This document shows positions 33,216 through 43,164 of a stretch of DNA of 59,891 nucleotides, piece after piece. The stretch's first letter is position 1. Each line of letters opens with the position of its first letter. Under the pieces are notes generated by a model, which was not told the origin of the DNA, searched no databases, and worked only from the letters and a program-made list of their open reading frames with translations. This DNA is from an uncultured Anaerolineales bacterium (GTDB taxonomy: Bacteria; Chloroflexota; Anaerolineae; Anaerolineales; Villigracilaceae): the NCBI GenBank assembly GCA_903873975.1, contig CAIQQN010000043.1, positions 1 through 59,891 of the forward strand, given 5' to 3'. Made by a program: the position numbers and the translations under genes.

Positions 33216-34766
33216 TTAGAGCGGAATATTCCCGTGTTTTTTCGACGGGTTGGAGTCGCGCTTGTTCTGGAGCATTTCCAAAGCGTTGATCAAGCGCGGG
33301 CGGGTTTCACTCGGTTCTATAATGTCGTCCAGGTAGCCGCGCTCGGCAGCGATGTAGGGATTGGCAAATTTTTCGCGGTATTCAGTGACCAGGACCGCTT
33401 TGCGCTGCGGCGGGTCATCGGCCTTTTCCATTTCTTTCCGAAAGACAATGCTAACAGCGCCATCAGGGCCCATAACGGCAATCTCGGCACTTGGCCAGGC
33501 GAGGTTGATGTCACCGCGCAGGTGTTTGCTGGACATGACGATGTAAGCTCCACCATATGCTTTGCGCAAGACGACGGTCATTTTCGGGATGGTTGCTTCA
33601 CAGTAAGCATAGAGCAGCTTTGCTCCAGAACGGATGATACCACCATGTTCCTGGGTTGGGCCGGGCATGAAGCCGGGCACGTCCACCAGGGTGATGACGG
33701 GTATGTTGAACGCATCGCAGAATCGGACGAAGCGGGCAGCTTTTTCGCTGGCGTCGATGTCGAGCACGCCTGCAAGTACCTGTGGCTGGTTCGCCACAAT
33801 CCCAACTGAGTGCCCCCCCAGGTGTGCAAACCCAACGACGATATTCTGGGCGAAGGCTTCATGGATTTCGTAGAATTGGTCGCTGTCAACCACGCGCCGG
33901 ATGACTTCTTTAACGTCGTAAGGTTTTCCGGGGTCATCAGGGATGATGGAATCGAGTGTCTCATCCGTACGCAGGGAGTCGTCACCATTCGGCAAGAATG
34001 GTGGGTCTTCCATGTTGTTTTGAGGCAGGTAGGAAAGCAGTTTGCGGATGAGATATAACGTGTCCGCTTCGCTTTCGGCAGCCACATGGCATACCCCGGA
34101 TTTTTCAGCGTGGACAGCAGCCCCGCCCAGTTCCTCAAACGTAACTGTCTCGTGCGTAACTGCCTTGACCACGTCCGGGCCGGTCACGAACATATTTGAC
34201 GTGCCGCGTGCCATAAAGACGAAATCAGTTAGCGCAGGTGAATAGACTGCGCCACCGGCACAGGGTCCGAGGATGGCTGAAATCTGAGGGATCACACCCG
34301 AGGCCAATGTGTTGTGCAAGAAAATATCCCCGTAACCGGCAAGTGACACCACCCCTTCCTGAATGCGCGCCCCGCCTGAATCGTTCAACCCGATGACCGG
34401 TGCGCCGTTCTTAATAGCCAGGTCCATGGTTTTGCAAATTTTTCCGGCGTGCACTTCGCCCAGACTACCGCCAAGGACGGTAAAATCTTGCGAATAGACA
34501 TATACCAGTCGTCCGGCAATAGTTCCCCAGCCGGTTACCACGCTGTCACCAGAAAACTTCTGTCCATCCAGACCAAAATCGTGCGTACGATGGACAACGA
34601 AAGCGTCGGTCTCATGGAACGAGCCTTTGTCAAGCAACAGATCCAGACGTTCGCGGGCAGTCAATTTACCCTTCTGGTGTTGAGCTTCGATGCGTTCGGA
34701 GCCACCGCCCAGGCGTGTCCTGGCTTTACGATTACGCAGGTTTTGGTTTCTTTCGGAACTGCTCAT
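33216..34766 (-). CDS. pccB: Acyl-CoA carboxylase carboxyltransferase (propionyl-CoA carboxylase beta)
   Basis: A 516-residue crotonase-fold carboxyltransferase of the PccB/MmdA family. It has [19 protein letters not shown], the oxyanion-forming [12 protein letters not shown] and [16 protein letters not shown] of the first half, and [27 protein letters not shown] with [17 protein letters not shown] of the second. It moves carboxyl from biotin to propionyl-CoA or acetyl-CoA. GGAGGCGTGA lies right before the ATG. It leads the operon pccB-HD-accC-carrier. A sodium-pump decarboxylase role is less likely because no membrane subunit is present. Confidence 0.94.
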   Translation of the reverse strand: MSSSERNQNLRNRKARTRLGGGSERIEAQHQKGKLTARERLDLLLDKGSFHETDAFVVHRTHDFGLDGQKFSGDSVVTGWGTIAGRLVYVYSQDFTVLGGSLGEVHAGKICKTMDLAIKNGAPVIGLNDSGGARIQEGVVSLAGYGDIFLHNTLASGVIPQISAILGPCAGGAVYSPALTDFVFMARGTSNMFVTGPDVVKAVTHETVTFEELGGAAVHAEKSGVCHVAAESEADTLYLIRKLLSYLPQNNMEDPPFLPNGDDSLRTDETLDSIIPDDPGKPYDVKEVIRRVVDSDQFYEIHEAFAQNIVVGFAHLGGHSVGIVANQPQVLAGVLDIDASEKAARFVRFCDAFNIPVITLVDVPGFMPGPTQEHGGIIRSGAKLLYAYCEATIPKMTVVLRKAYGGAYIVMSSKHLRGDINLAWPSAEIAVMGPDGAVSIVFRKEMEKADDPPQRKAVLVTEYREKFANPYIAAERGYLDDIIEPSETRPRLINALEMLQNKRDSNPSKKHGNIPL

Positions 34767-34814
34767 TCACGCCTCCAGAAAGGAGCAAGTAAGTTGTTAT
34801 TCATGACTCGTTCC

Positions 34815-35231
34815 TTATTTTTTCTTATTGAAATATGCACGCGTTTTGGGGCTGAAAAATATGAACGCGAATATTCCTGCAAGCAAAACAGTGAACGCCA
34901 GTGCAAAAGGCCAATTGGCATGTGGCTCTTCCAAGACCAACCTGTCGAACCAGTACCAGGATTCATAACCAGCCGCGAATCCGATGGTCCCTGCCCATGC
35001 CCAGGTCTTTCCCTGCCAGATTCCTTTGATAATAAATAGCGCGGCAAACAGCCAAAATCCGCCACTGATGGCAATATATAGCGGTTCCTGTGCAGCCTGG
35101 TATTCATTCAAAATGGACCAGAAGATAATCGCCTGAACTAAGCGCAGACCATTCCAAAGAGCAATGACTAATATTAGCCAAGTTAGCAAGGTCACGCGAA
35201 TCGGGCGCGGGTTAATTTCCAATTTAGTCAT
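34815..35231 (-). CDS. Small membrane protein, unknown function
   Basis: A 138-residue protein with four hydrophobic segments (about 15-35, 50-75, 80-95 and 110-132) and a positively charged C terminus KTRAYFNKKK. I recognise no catalytic motif. It lies upstream of, and on the same strand as, the carboxylase operon with a gap of 48 bases, and may be co-transcribed with it. ATG 35231 is preferred to the in-frame TTG at 35252; neither has a clear ribosome site. Confidence 0.65.
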   Translation of the reverse strand: MTKLEINPRPIRVTLLTWLILVIALWNGLRLVQAIIFWSILNEYQAAQEPLYIAISGGFWLFAALFIIKGIWQGKTWAWAGTIGFAAGYESWYWFDRLVLEEPHANWPFALAFTVLLAGIFAFIFFSPKTRAYFNKKK

Positions 35232-35855
35232 ACCGGATACTGCAGATGCCAAGCTAGACTTTATCCATATTCACATTAGCAGAATGCAAGGTAACCACGG
35301 AACTCAGGGAGAATGCGAAAAAGCGTCTTTTTACAGGGTACTCTGCGTTTCCCATATGCAGAGTTTTTTGACCATTGTTCAAGCTACTCCAGATTAACGC
35401 AGTTTCAGTCGATTAGCCTCTATTCTAACCGCTTTTCGCTCTTGAACTTAAAAATCGGAAGTCATTATTTTACACACTTGCTGAACGGCAATCGAAACCC
35501 CTGCGCCGGACCGTTATGGATGGCATCGATGCTGATTAAGAGCTGGTAGAACGCCCACATGCGGGCCGTATAACGCAGCACCGCGCTGGCAGAGTAACCG
35601 TGCCTGCCCCCGCTTGCTGGGGGGCCGGAGCCAGGTGAGGAAATCCTGGAGCGCTTTGCGGTTCAAGCGGAATGGATAGGCTTGGAGCGACTCGATGGTC
35701 AGATCATCACCTCAGGTCTCCTACCACTAGCGCAGGAAGATGGTCACATCACGGATTCAACCTTGGATGGTTTTAGTAAAGTCATAAGCCGGCTATGCCA
35801 CCTATGTGCAACGCGCAGTCGGGCTGAAATGGAGGTGTAAGTTCTGGAAAGGTTC
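35232..35855. other. Gene-poor interval with decayed sequence
   Basis: No intact gene is visible over these 624 bases. The part at 35465-35790 carries broken coding sequence on the minus strand (listed separately); the rest (35232-35464 and 35791-35855) shows no convincing gene, RNA or repeat. The interval separates the carboxylase side from the glycan cluster. Confidence 0.6.
35465..35790 (-). pseudogene. Decayed tyrosine-recombinase-like N-terminal fragment
   Basis: Minus-strand translation gives protein-like text broken by stops and a frame change: TIFLR, then GDDLTIESLQAYPFRLNRKA and LQDFLTWLR in one frame, then SASAVLRYTARMWAFYQLL, IHNGPAQGF and a TAA at 35465 in another. The order (a helix ending in DF-WL, then a YT-xx-AFYQ-LI helix and an N-PA turn) resembles the core-binding domain of Xer/phage integrases. 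The catalytic domain is absent. It is therefore a remnant, not a working recombinase; the family call is tentative. Confidence 0.4.
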
Positions 35856-36260
35856 TTAGAAAAGTTCTTTGTCATTTACACCTAAGTAGGGACCTTGTTT
35901 GATCTCCAAAAGGACCGTGTCATCCAAAATGTGGAATCCATGTCCACCGCCCTCCATAATCACCACATCATTCTCGAAGAGGTTCCGCGTAGCAACCAGT
36001 TGTTGATGGCTGTCATAGACATCGATCTGGCAATAGCCCACTCTGACCAGAAGCACTTCCGATAATCCGACTAGGTGCCGTTCAAGGGAACGGTGGGAAT
36101 GCCGAGGAATCGTCCCATCCTTCGGGTAAACAATGAAACCGACCTGCTGTTTAGATTCCGGTGGCGTAATGAACGTTGTATGGGGTGGCAGAAATGTTCG
36201 CCGGATGATATAACACAGAATTTCTCCGTCAGCATGGATTATTTCAATATCGTCACTCAT
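35856..36260 (-). CDS. Cupin-like protein in glycan cluster
   Basis: A 134-residue beta-rich protein. PRHSHRSLERHLVGLSEVLLV followed by FENDVVIMEGGGHGF resembles the two cupin motifs, with histidines positioned for a metal or sugar-nucleotide site. Similar small cupins occur in O-antigen clusters as epimerase-like or metal-binding proteins (WbuC-like), so a role in sugar modification is possible. GAGGAGG lies just before the ATG, which abuts the stop of the GT2 gene. It is the last gene of the cluster. Confidence 0.65.
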   Translation of the reverse strand: MSDDIEIIHADGEILCYIIRRTFLPPHTTFITPPESKQQVGFIVYPKDGTIPRHSHRSLERHLVGLSEVLLVRVGYCQIDVYDSHQQLVATRNLFENDVVIMEGGGHGFHILDDTVLLEIKQGPYLGVNDKELF

Positions 36261-37016
36261 CTAGATTCCTCCTCGGAGCACATCCAATCGGAGTCGAAGG
36301 ACTGTCCAAAGGTATTTTCTACCTCGTCTCCAATATTGCCCAAAAGTGGAGCCGGTTTTAGATTCACCACTGCGCCGGGGGGCTGCACAATATGGCAGCT
36401 CGCAGACACGGTAATGAGCGCGCAGTGCACGGAAAATGAAATCAACAAAATACTCTCCGTAGTCACCGCGCAAGCGCACAGTCTCCAGCACTTCTCGCCT
36501 TACAGCCACAAAACCGCTGGTGTAATCAGAAAAGGAAGGATAAAGTAAGAACCGGATACTCCAATTCAGGATTCGGCTCAATGCAGTTTGTAATAAACTT
36601 CCCTTGCCTTCACGAACTTCGCCACCACCGATCGTGAAGCGCGAATTAACAGCGATGTCAAAGCCTTGTTCCAACATGAAGAGCATTTGGGGGATCCGTT
36701 GTGGTGGATGGGAGAAATCGCAATCCAGCCAGACGATAACCTCCTGCTGGGCAGCTGCAATCCCATCGCGCAGCGAGTTGGTCAACCCATGTTCACTCTG
36801 GCGGCGAATCACACGCACATCCACGTTAGGACAGGATACCCGGGAGGCAATTTCCCAAGTCCGGTCAGGTGAATCGTCATCCACCACCAATATCTCGACG
36901 CAGGGAATGCCTGTTGCCGTAATCACCTCAGCGGTGCAAGTGATGAGATCGGCAATGTTCCCGGCTTCATTCAGGGTAGGCATAATAACGGAAACGCTGT
37001 GAATCATCTCAGACAT
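36261..37016 (-). CDS. GT2 glycosyltransferase (polyprenol-phosphate mannosyl/glucosyltransferase-like)
   Basis: A 251-residue GT-A enzyme: VSVIMPTLNEAGNI at the N terminus, LVVDDDSPDRTWEIA with the nucleotide-binding aspartates, the DXD-like VWLDCDFSHPP, and SDYTSGFVAVRREVLE typical of DPM1/DpgS-like proteins. It probably moves a hexose from GDP- or UDP-sugar to polyprenyl phosphate, giving the donor used by the GT39-like membrane enzymes of this cluster. There is no C-terminal membrane helix. It starts 5 bases after the GNAT stop. Confidence 0.88.
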   Translation of the reverse strand: MSEMIHSVSVIMPTLNEAGNIADLITCTAEVITATGIPCVEILVVDDDSPDRTWEIASRVSCPNVDVRVIRRQSEHGLTNSLRDGIAAAQQEVIVWLDCDFSHPPQRIPQMLFMLEQGFDIAVNSRFTIGGGEVREGKGSLLQTALSRILNWSIRFLLYPSFSDYTSGFVAVRREVLETVRLRGDYGEYFVDFIFRALRAHYRVCELPYCAAPRRSGESKTGSTFGQYWRRGRKYLWTVLRLRLDVLRGGI

Positions 37017-37021
37017 ACGGT

Positions 37022-37606
37022 TCAGAGTTGCCTCACAAAAACTACATCTGGGCCGCGCTCTTCCAGCTCGATAAACCCCAGACGGGAATAAAAAGCACGC
37101 GCCATCGAATTGTCTGTTCGTGTGTCCAAATGATAGAAGGATTGGCCATGCTGGCGCACAAAATTGTCCACTGTACCAACCAGAGCCCGGCCCAAGCCAG
37201 ACCGTCGGGCAGCGGGAGAGACAGCAATCACTGTTAAATAGGGTCTCACTTTCATATCCTGGAAGGTTACTGGATGGCTCAGGCTACGGCTTTTCAACCA
37301 TTCCAACAAGAAGGTGGGCTGGCAGACTATGCGACCAAGGAGTGCAACCCATTGCCGGGTTGGAAAACCGGCCAATAGCCGGCGGGTGAGCATTTCTGGG
37401 TTTAAAGCCGCGCAGACCACACCCAGCACTTCTCCCTCCATTACCGCCACGATGGACAGACAGGTGGCATCCTGCCGCATATTGGAGTAGAGATAGCTCA
37501 GATGCCCAGTCCCCAGCCGGCTGTTTAAGGAATAGCTCAGAGCCATCTGGTGGAGGGCGACAACCGAATCGATCTGGGCTTCCGAAATTGGTTGTAAGGT
37601 AAACAT
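37022..37606 (-). CDS. GNAT-family N-acetyltransferase
   Basis: A 194-residue acetyl-CoA-dependent transferase. The A motif is VIAVSPAARRSGLGRALVG, and the C-terminal HLDTRTDNSMARAFYSRLGF is typical of the family. Next to a DegT aminotransferase, the likely acceptor is the amino group of a nucleotide-linked amino sugar, as in perosamine or bacillosamine pathways; this is inferred from context. The start could also be the GTG at 37636, overlapping DegT by 22 bases. The ATG at 37606, 8 bases after the DegT stop, fits the beginning of homology. Confidence 0.78.
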   Translation of the reverse strand: MFTLQPISEAQIDSVVALHQMALSYSLNSRLGTGHLSYLYSNMRQDATCLSIVAVMEGEVLGVVCAALNPEMLTRRLLAGFPTRQWVALLGRIVCQPTFLLEWLKSRSLSHPVTFQDMKVRPYLTVIAVSPAARRSGLGRALVGTVDNFVRQHGQSFYHLDTRTDNSMARAFYSRLGFIELEERGPDVVFVRQL

Positions 37607-37614
37607 GCCAGGTG

Positions 37615-38733
37615 CTATCGTGTGAGAAGCCGCCACTCCGCCTCCACGCTTTCACAGACTTCGGTTAATTGAGCCTCGGAAAGCGTTAGACCACTGGGCA
37701 GGTACAAGCCCTGTCGGGCCAGTCTTTCAGCCACCGGATAGTGCTCATTATTGAAAAGGCCACGTTCATGGAGAACAGGTTGTTCGTGCATGCCCAGGAA
37801 AAACGGCCGCGTCATGATGCCACGCCCCGCCATGCGTCGGGCGAACTCGACTGCATCGATGCCTAAACCCTCGTCAAGAACTAAACCGTACATCCAATAA
37901 ACGTTCCTGGCCCAGGTTTCCTCCACCGGGAGCTGCAGGCCTTCAAACGCGCCCAGCCGACGTGTGTAAGCAGCACCGAGCCAGCGTTTTTGATCCACAG
38001 CCGCATCGATCCCTTCCAATTGTGCTAGTCCCAGCGCGGCTTGGAGATTGGTCAGCCGGTAGTTGTGCCCAAGATCGGTATGAAAGAAACGGCGTTCCTT
38101 GCGGAAACAAAGGTTGCGGAGCGAGCGCAGACGCTCAGCCTGGGCAGCCTCATGGGTCAGGATCATGCCACCCTCCCCCGTTGTGACAATCTTGTTGGCA
38201 TAAAAGCTGAAACAAGACAGATCGCCCAGGCTGCCACAACGGTGGTGCTTGTATTCCGCACCATGCGCTTCGGCCGCATCCTCGATAATCGTCAGGTGGT
38301 ACCTCGCTGCAAGATCGATAACAGGGTCCATATCGACCGGGTGACCATAAATATGGACCGGCATGATGGCACGTGTCCGGGGAGTTATCTTCGCTTCTAG
38401 CTGGGAGACGTTCATACACCAGGTGCGCGGGTCGCTATCCACCAGGACAGGTGTTAGCCCGTTGTACAGAACTGCCAGAGCACAAGAGATGATCGTGAAA
38501 GTGGGCAGGATCACCTCGTCACCGGGCTGCAAATCCAAGCAGGCCACAGCCAATTCCAAGGCAGTTGTGCCATTACAAACCGCCACAGCGTGCGGCATGC
38601 CGCAATAGTCCGCCCAACCGCGTTCAAACGCCTCAATGAACCGGCCCTCTGAGGAGATCCAGCCTGTCTGCAGGCACTCGTTGACGTACTCTAATTCCTT
38701 ACCACTTAAACGCGGTTCATTGACGGGGATCAT
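37615..38733 (-). CDS. DegT/DnrJ/EryC1/StrS sugar aminotransferase
   Basis: A 372-residue PLP enzyme acting on nucleotide-sugar ketones. It shows GTTALELAVACLDLQPGDEVILPTFT, IIEDAAEAHGAEY with the PLP-contacting acid, and the Schiff-base lysine in SFYANKIVTTGEGGM. The closest recognisable group is the perosamine-synthase-like branch (4-amino sugars). It would make the amino sugar acetylated by the following GNAT protein for cell-surface glycan. Its start overlaps the preceding membrane-protein gene by 17 bases, showing operon structure. Confidence 0.92.
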   Translation of the reverse strand: MIPVNEPRLSGKELEYVNECLQTGWISSEGRFIEAFERGWADYCGMPHAVAVCNGTTALELAVACLDLQPGDEVILPTFTIISCALAVLYNGLTPVLVDSDPRTWCMNVSQLEAKITPRTRAIMPVHIYGHPVDMDPVIDLAARYHLTIIEDAAEAHGAEYKHHRCGSLGDLSCFSFYANKIVTTGEGGMILTHEAAQAERLRSLRNLCFRKERRFFHTDLGHNYRLTNLQAALGLAQLEGIDAAVDQKRWLGAAYTRRLGAFEGLQLPVEETWARNVYWMYGLVLDEGLGIDAVEFARRMAGRGIMTRPFFLGMHEQPVLHERGLFNNEHYPVAERLARQGLYLPSGLTLSEAQLTEVCESVEAEWRLLTR

Positions 38734-40882
38734 CGTTTTTCTTCGAATTGGGATCAGGCGGGAGTACTTCAGCTACAACCAATACCTTATCCGGAATGCA
38801 TGGGAAAGGACGCCACCAGAACAAAACAGCCAATGCGAGACCCAAGACTGTCAGGATCAGACCTGTCCACACTTCCCAGGAGTGATAACGGAACTCAATC
38901 TTATGCATCCCGGACGGGACTAAAACAGACAACCAAGGACCGGTTTTCAGGTTTACTTTTTTCCCATCCACGCGAGCAACCCAGCCTGACCACCAATTTT
39001 CCTGTACCGTCAAGACACCTGCCATGGAAGTGATGCAAGTCACATCAATATTACCACCCAGGGATGTGGCATCGCAGGGAACGGTTCTCGCGCCGGTATT
39101 CACTGAAGCATACTGGTTCTCAGGATGCTCGATCACCAGTACACCATCCTGGGTGGTCAGCTGGTACCCAGATGTTCCAGCCTGATTTATGTCACGGGTC
39201 AGCTGAAGGTATGCGGTTGGAAGGGACCGGTTCACCCAATTAATAACCGTGTAATCAGGAGAGATCACGATTTTATAGCCAGCGTCGATTGCCTTCGGAT
39301 AAAAAGGAAACTGGGCAATGTCCAAATCCAATCGGGTCCATTGGGCTGTGGCTGGCGGGGTTATATCAGCCAGATATTTTTCGTTGGGGTAAATTTCAAC
39401 CATGTACCAATCCTGGCTGACGGAATAGACCGATTTCAGGCCCCAAAACAAAGGCACGATTAATATAATTGACAGGTTGAACCCAATGGTTGCTCCGGAA
39501 GACAGTCTCACGAACAATCCAGGCCAATGTAATTTAAATAATTCATCTACGCCCCAAGCAGCCAGTATCAAAATCAAGGGGATCGCCAATGGTTGCAGGA
39601 GTGACATATTTCTCCCCATACTGAAGAAATCACCTGTCTTAAGACTGCCCAACCATTTGAATAGGACCGCGCTACTTGCCAGGTAAATCAGGATAATCGC
39701 AATCAGTGCAAAGGCCAGGACACGTATAGACCGCTTAGGGATCAACCTAAGGGAAAAGAACAACATTAAAATGGGAACCCAACCGATATATTCCATATAC
39801 ATAGCCGGAGCGGTACCCCGACCCAATATCTGGGCTGCATAAAAGCCTCGGTCTGCTATGATCAAGTTGAGCATGGAATATAGAGCTGGTTGGGCAGTGG
39901 CATATGAGGAATCGCCCAATTTGCTAATCTGTGACCAAAAAGTAGCTAACGGCAGCCAATACACTGCCGATATCAATACTGTAAAACCTGCAGCCAATAA
40001 CAGGCCAATGACGATGTTCTTACGTATCTTGAGACTGCCATCAAAAAGAAAAATCAGCGCGGATGGCAGTACGCCCAATACTAAAGCAAGTTGAACATAA
40101 CCATGACCGGAGACCAATGCGAAGGTCATCATCAAACTCAATGCGATGATGGATCGGCGGCGTCCGGTCAAAAGGGTATCCAGTAACGGCGCTAGCACCA
40201 GGCTTCCGGCGGCCACAGAAGTAACCATCACGATATGTCCCATTTCCATCCGACTGGAAAGATGCCCACCAGCAACCACCATTAATGCTGACCAAAGGCG
40301 CGCCAACCTGCCTATGTGTAATACCTTGGCCAACCACCACTGTGCCAGGCCAGCTAGGATCAAGCTGATTACCAGAAGGATTTTTGAGCCATTGAAGACT
40401 CCCCAGATTAAATTGGTTATCACCAGAGGCGGATAGAGAACAGGCGTAAAGAAATCCGCGAAAGCCGGCATTCCACCATTTATTGTACCGTTCCAAAAAA
40501 CGCAAGTGCCACACTTGAACAACCACTGCCAGTTGAAAAACAATTGGATATTACGAGGAAAATCGCTCCCAACCGGCCAAATATTTGGGTCCAGGTTTAG
40601 GTATGCTCGTCCAACCCAGAGTGCCCACGTAATAATGATGGCCCACTCAACTAAATCGAATAATCGAGGCTTGATCTTCTTCCATTTTTCAGCCTGAAAC
40701 TCCAATTTTGCAAATCGGTGATATTTTAACCAAGTCAGGAGAGGAAAATAATAATTCGCAAGCCGCACTTGACGATCAGACTTGTTTGGCAGCCAAAGGG
40801 AATTCATTACCCTGAAGTACAAAACCCAGATAAGGAAAATCAGGACAATTAGTATGTCAATGAAAGCAATTCGCTGTTCCAT
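38717..40882 (-). CDS. Large polytopic membrane protein, GT-C/YfhO-like
   Basis: A 721-residue protein with about 12-14 hydrophobic segments. After the second one, a loop reads GSDFPRNIQLFFNWQWLFKCG, and the C-terminal region (about 540-670) is a soluble domain before a final helix ending VLGLALAVLFWWRPF. This layout, with the closing phrase MHKIEFRYHSWEVWTGLILT, matches YfhO-type proteins, believed to flip or transfer polyprenyl-linked sugars. The cluster around it supports glycan assembly. GGAG upstream supports ATG 40882. Confidence 0.78.
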   Translation of the reverse strand: MEQRIAFIDILIVLIFLIWVLYFRVMNSLWLPNKSDRQVRLANYYFPLLTWLKYHRFAKLEFQAEKWKKIKPRLFDLVEWAIIITWALWVGRAYLNLDPNIWPVGSDFPRNIQLFFNWQWLFKCGTCVFWNGTINGGMPAFADFFTPVLYPPLVITNLIWGVFNGSKILLVISLILAGLAQWWLAKVLHIGRLARLWSALMVVAGGHLSSRMEMGHIVMVTSVAAGSLVLAPLLDTLLTGRRRSIIALSLMMTFALVSGHGYVQLALVLGVLPSALIFLFDGSLKIRKNIVIGLLLAAGFTVLISAVYWLPLATFWSQISKLGDSSYATAQPALYSMLNLIIADRGFYAAQILGRGTAPAMYMEYIGWVPILMLFFSLRLIPKRSIRVLAFALIAIILIYLASSAVLFKWLGSLKTGDFFSMGRNMSLLQPLAIPLILILAAWGVDELFKLHWPGLFVRLSSGATIGFNLSIILIVPLFWGLKSVYSVSQDWYMVEIYPNEKYLADITPPATAQWTRLDLDIAQFPFYPKAIDAGYKIVISPDYTVINWVNRSLPTAYLQLTRDINQAGTSGYQLTTQDGVLVIEHPENQYASVNTGARTVPCDATSLGGNIDVTCITSMAGVLTVQENWWSGWVARVDGKKVNLKTGPWLSVLVPSGMHKIEFRYHSWEVWTGLILTVLGLALAVLFWWRPFPCIPDKVLVVAEVLPPDPNSKKNDDPRQ

Positions 40883-41080
40883 ATCTTCTCCAGAAAAGGT
40901 TATCTATGCAAAATCAACTTTCACCACGGTTAAGCCAATGTGTAAGTCTACTCTTTACAAACATTGAACTATCAAGAATGGATAAAGACTAGCTAAGTAG
41001 CTGGGTAAAAAAACTTCCCTCTTTTGGTGCTTATTACAGGTTGAATGTGGTAAAAAACCGAAATTATTTGTATACGAGTC

Positions 41081-43030
41081 CTAAGGCAGAGTATAGGCGT
41101 AATAGAGCACTTCATTTTTATATCGACGGCCAACTTCTTCCCAAGTCCCTCCCGGGTATTTTTCTTCAATCCGCTCCAGGTCAGAACGGTTTTCAGGGAT
41201 GGCTACAAAAACATTCGATTTGCCCTCGGTCAAAACGAGTGTGTCGATCGTGTCGTGGGTGAGGTCATACATTTTATTTTCAGGACACAGGAAAACGGTG
41301 GTCGGGAAGGCGGCAAAAATCCTTGGTTGGCCCAACAAGTAGTAATCATAGCCCGGACCCAGTTCCTTTAATTCCAAGCCGAATTTCTCGGCAAATTCGC
41401 TGGGAGCATCCTGAAAATAGTTCTGGTCGCGGTAAACGCCGAAATAATAAGTGATGTTTTGGATTCCCAGGATGACCACCAAGCCAACGCTGATCAAGGT
41501 CTGCCAGCGCGGGCTAACCAATTTTATACGGTTAAGTGTCCCAAAGAACTGGGTAATCCCCAAGACCAGGAAAATTGCCACAACCGGGGATGTCATGAGT
41601 AAACGTGTGTTGGCCGGTGGGCTGAGGGTCAGTACCCCTCCAAGGAAAACGACAGACCAGAACCAAATCAGGACCATCATCATCCGTGGTTCTGAGATTT
41701 TTACCAGAGCATATGCCATTCCGAATACAAAGAAAATCGATCCCAGGACAGACAAGTATGGTTGAGAGGAATTGAAGAAATTTCCGATGGCTGGCTGGGA
41801 GATGTAAACGAGAACGGTATCTGTGAACTGCTTCCACAGGATACTAGTGATGCTGACACCTGTGCGATTGGCCTCATTTACCAACCAATGGTTAGTGAAA
41901 ATATTTTCCTGTCCCAGACGTGTCATAAAAATATCCGGATGGTGAATGAAATAATAAGCCAAAGGGGTTATTGCGAGAATTGCGGAGAATAAGAAAATTC
42001 CCAGATGGATGAAATGGGCGCGGAAGTAGCCGCGCTGACGGATCACGGTATAAAGGAGCATAAAAATGGCTAGCGCCAGTACTAACCGGCTCCCAACATA
42101 AGTGTAAAAAGCCAACCCACCTGCTAAACCGGCCCAGACATAATCACTGATCTGGCTTTTGCGGATTGCGCGTATGGTCAGCCAGAGCACGAAACAAACC
42201 TCCATGCTGTCGATGATATTATTGACACCGATGCGGCTGAATTGTAAATGGCAAGTATATGCAACAAGGAAACCAGCTGCCAGCGTGGCAATACTACGTC
42301 CGAATAATTCGCGTGCCAGCAGGTATAACCACAGGATGGCCAGCGTGCCTTCCAGTGCGCTAACCAGACGGATGGCGATAAAATTGTTTCCAAAGATCGT
42401 TAGAGAGAGAGCGGTTGGCACAAAGGACCAGTTTGGTTGCCCTGACCAGCCGGATTCGAAGAAATCTGTGACTTCCCCTGAAATGATGCGCTCGCCTTCG
42501 ATCCCAATCGAGGCCTCATCCCCCGACCAGGGGAAAGGATGATCACTAAGGATATAGATCCGAAAAAATAGCCCAACCAAGAGTAAACAGGATACGATTA
42601 TCAATTCCACCCGGTTGCGCTTAATGTCTTCCAAATATTGCTTCCAGTCGGGACGCCAATGTACGGCAAACAAAGTGCCGATAATCGCGCATAGCAGGCT
42701 TCCGAGCCAGCCGATAGTAATCCAGCGGTTCAGGCTGTCCGGACGATCCCAGTTCGACATAGCGCTCACAATAAAGAGCATGATGGATATACTGGCAATC
42801 CAGAACAAGGACGGCGCAAGATAAGGCCGATATGCCAGTGCTTCTTCTCCAGACATGGGGTGCTTATCATTGTAAATCGCCAGCAGAACGAAAAGAATAG
42901 CGGCGATAACGGTTACGATGATTCCTAAAACAGTTGCCCCCTGGCGCAGGATAATGATTCCACCGAGTGAAGCTAGAATGGAAAAACAGAGACCTACAAA
43001 TCTAAGGATTATGTTACGATTCTTTTTCAT
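41081..43030 (-). CDS. GT39-like (PMT/ArnT) membrane glycosyltransferase
   Basis: A 649-residue membrane protein with about 12 or more helices. The first large extracytoplasmic loop carries WSGDEASIGIEGERI, the acidic DE motif of GT-C enzymes that use polyprenyl-phosphate sugars. A hydrophilic C-terminal tail (about 560-649) follows. It likely transfers a sugar from a lipid carrier to lipid or protein outside the membrane. GAGG precedes the ATG, and an extended -10 (TGC-TATAAT) sits at 43082-43074 upstream. It opens the minus-strand glycan cluster; a 198-bp gap with no gene separates it from the next gene. Confidence 0.85.
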   Translation of the reverse strand: MKKNRNIILRFVGLCFSILASLGGIIILRQGATVLGIIVTVIAAILFVLLAIYNDKHPMSGEEALAYRPYLAPSLFWIASISIMLFIVSAMSNWDRPDSLNRWITIGWLGSLLCAIIGTLFAVHWRPDWKQYLEDIKRNRVELIIVSCLLLVGLFFRIYILSDHPFPWSGDEASIGIEGERIISGEVTDFFESGWSGQPNWSFVPTALSLTIFGNNFIAIRLVSALEGTLAILWLYLLARELFGRSIATLAAGFLVAYTCHLQFSRIGVNNIIDSMEVCFVLWLTIRAIRKSQISDYVWAGLAGGLAFYTYVGSRLVLALAIFMLLYTVIRQRGYFRAHFIHLGIFLFSAILAITPLAYYFIHHPDIFMTRLGQENIFTNHWLVNEANRTGVSITSILWKQFTDTVLVYISQPAIGNFFNSSQPYLSVLGSIFFVFGMAYALVKISEPRMMMVLIWFWSVVFLGGVLTLSPPANTRLLMTSPVVAIFLVLGITQFFGTLNRIKLVSPRWQTLISVGLVVILGIQNITYYFGVYRDQNYFQDAPSEFAEKFGLELKELGPGYDYYLLGQPRIFAAFPTTVFLCPENKMYDLTHDTIDTLVLTEGKSNVFVAIPENRSDLERIEEKYPGGTWEEVGRRYKNEVLYYAYTLP

Positions 43031-43073
43031 GTTGTTCCTCTGGCAATATGGTTTTTCTGAGGACTTGATGGGG

Positions 43074-43082
43074 ATTATAGCA
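43074..43082 (-). promoter_or_regulatory. Extended -10 promoter of GT39 gene
   Basis: Minus-strand TGC-TATAAT with no clear -35; initiation near 43067 would leave a leader of about 37 bases to the ATG at 43030. Confidence 0.55.
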
Positions 43083-43090
43083 CGCCCGCT

Positions 43091-43118
43091 TTGTCTTTAT
43101 TGATGATTGCGATATACT
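43091..43118 (+). promoter_or_regulatory. Promoter of dppA-like gene
   Basis: TTGTCT (43091-43096) and TATACT (43113-43118) are 16 bp apart, with initiation near 43125, about 40 bases before the ATG. It lies back to back with the GT39 promoter. Confidence 0.5.
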
Positions 43119-43164
43119 CACCATAGGTAACAATCGATCAGAATAATCCAATTGGAGAACAAGG

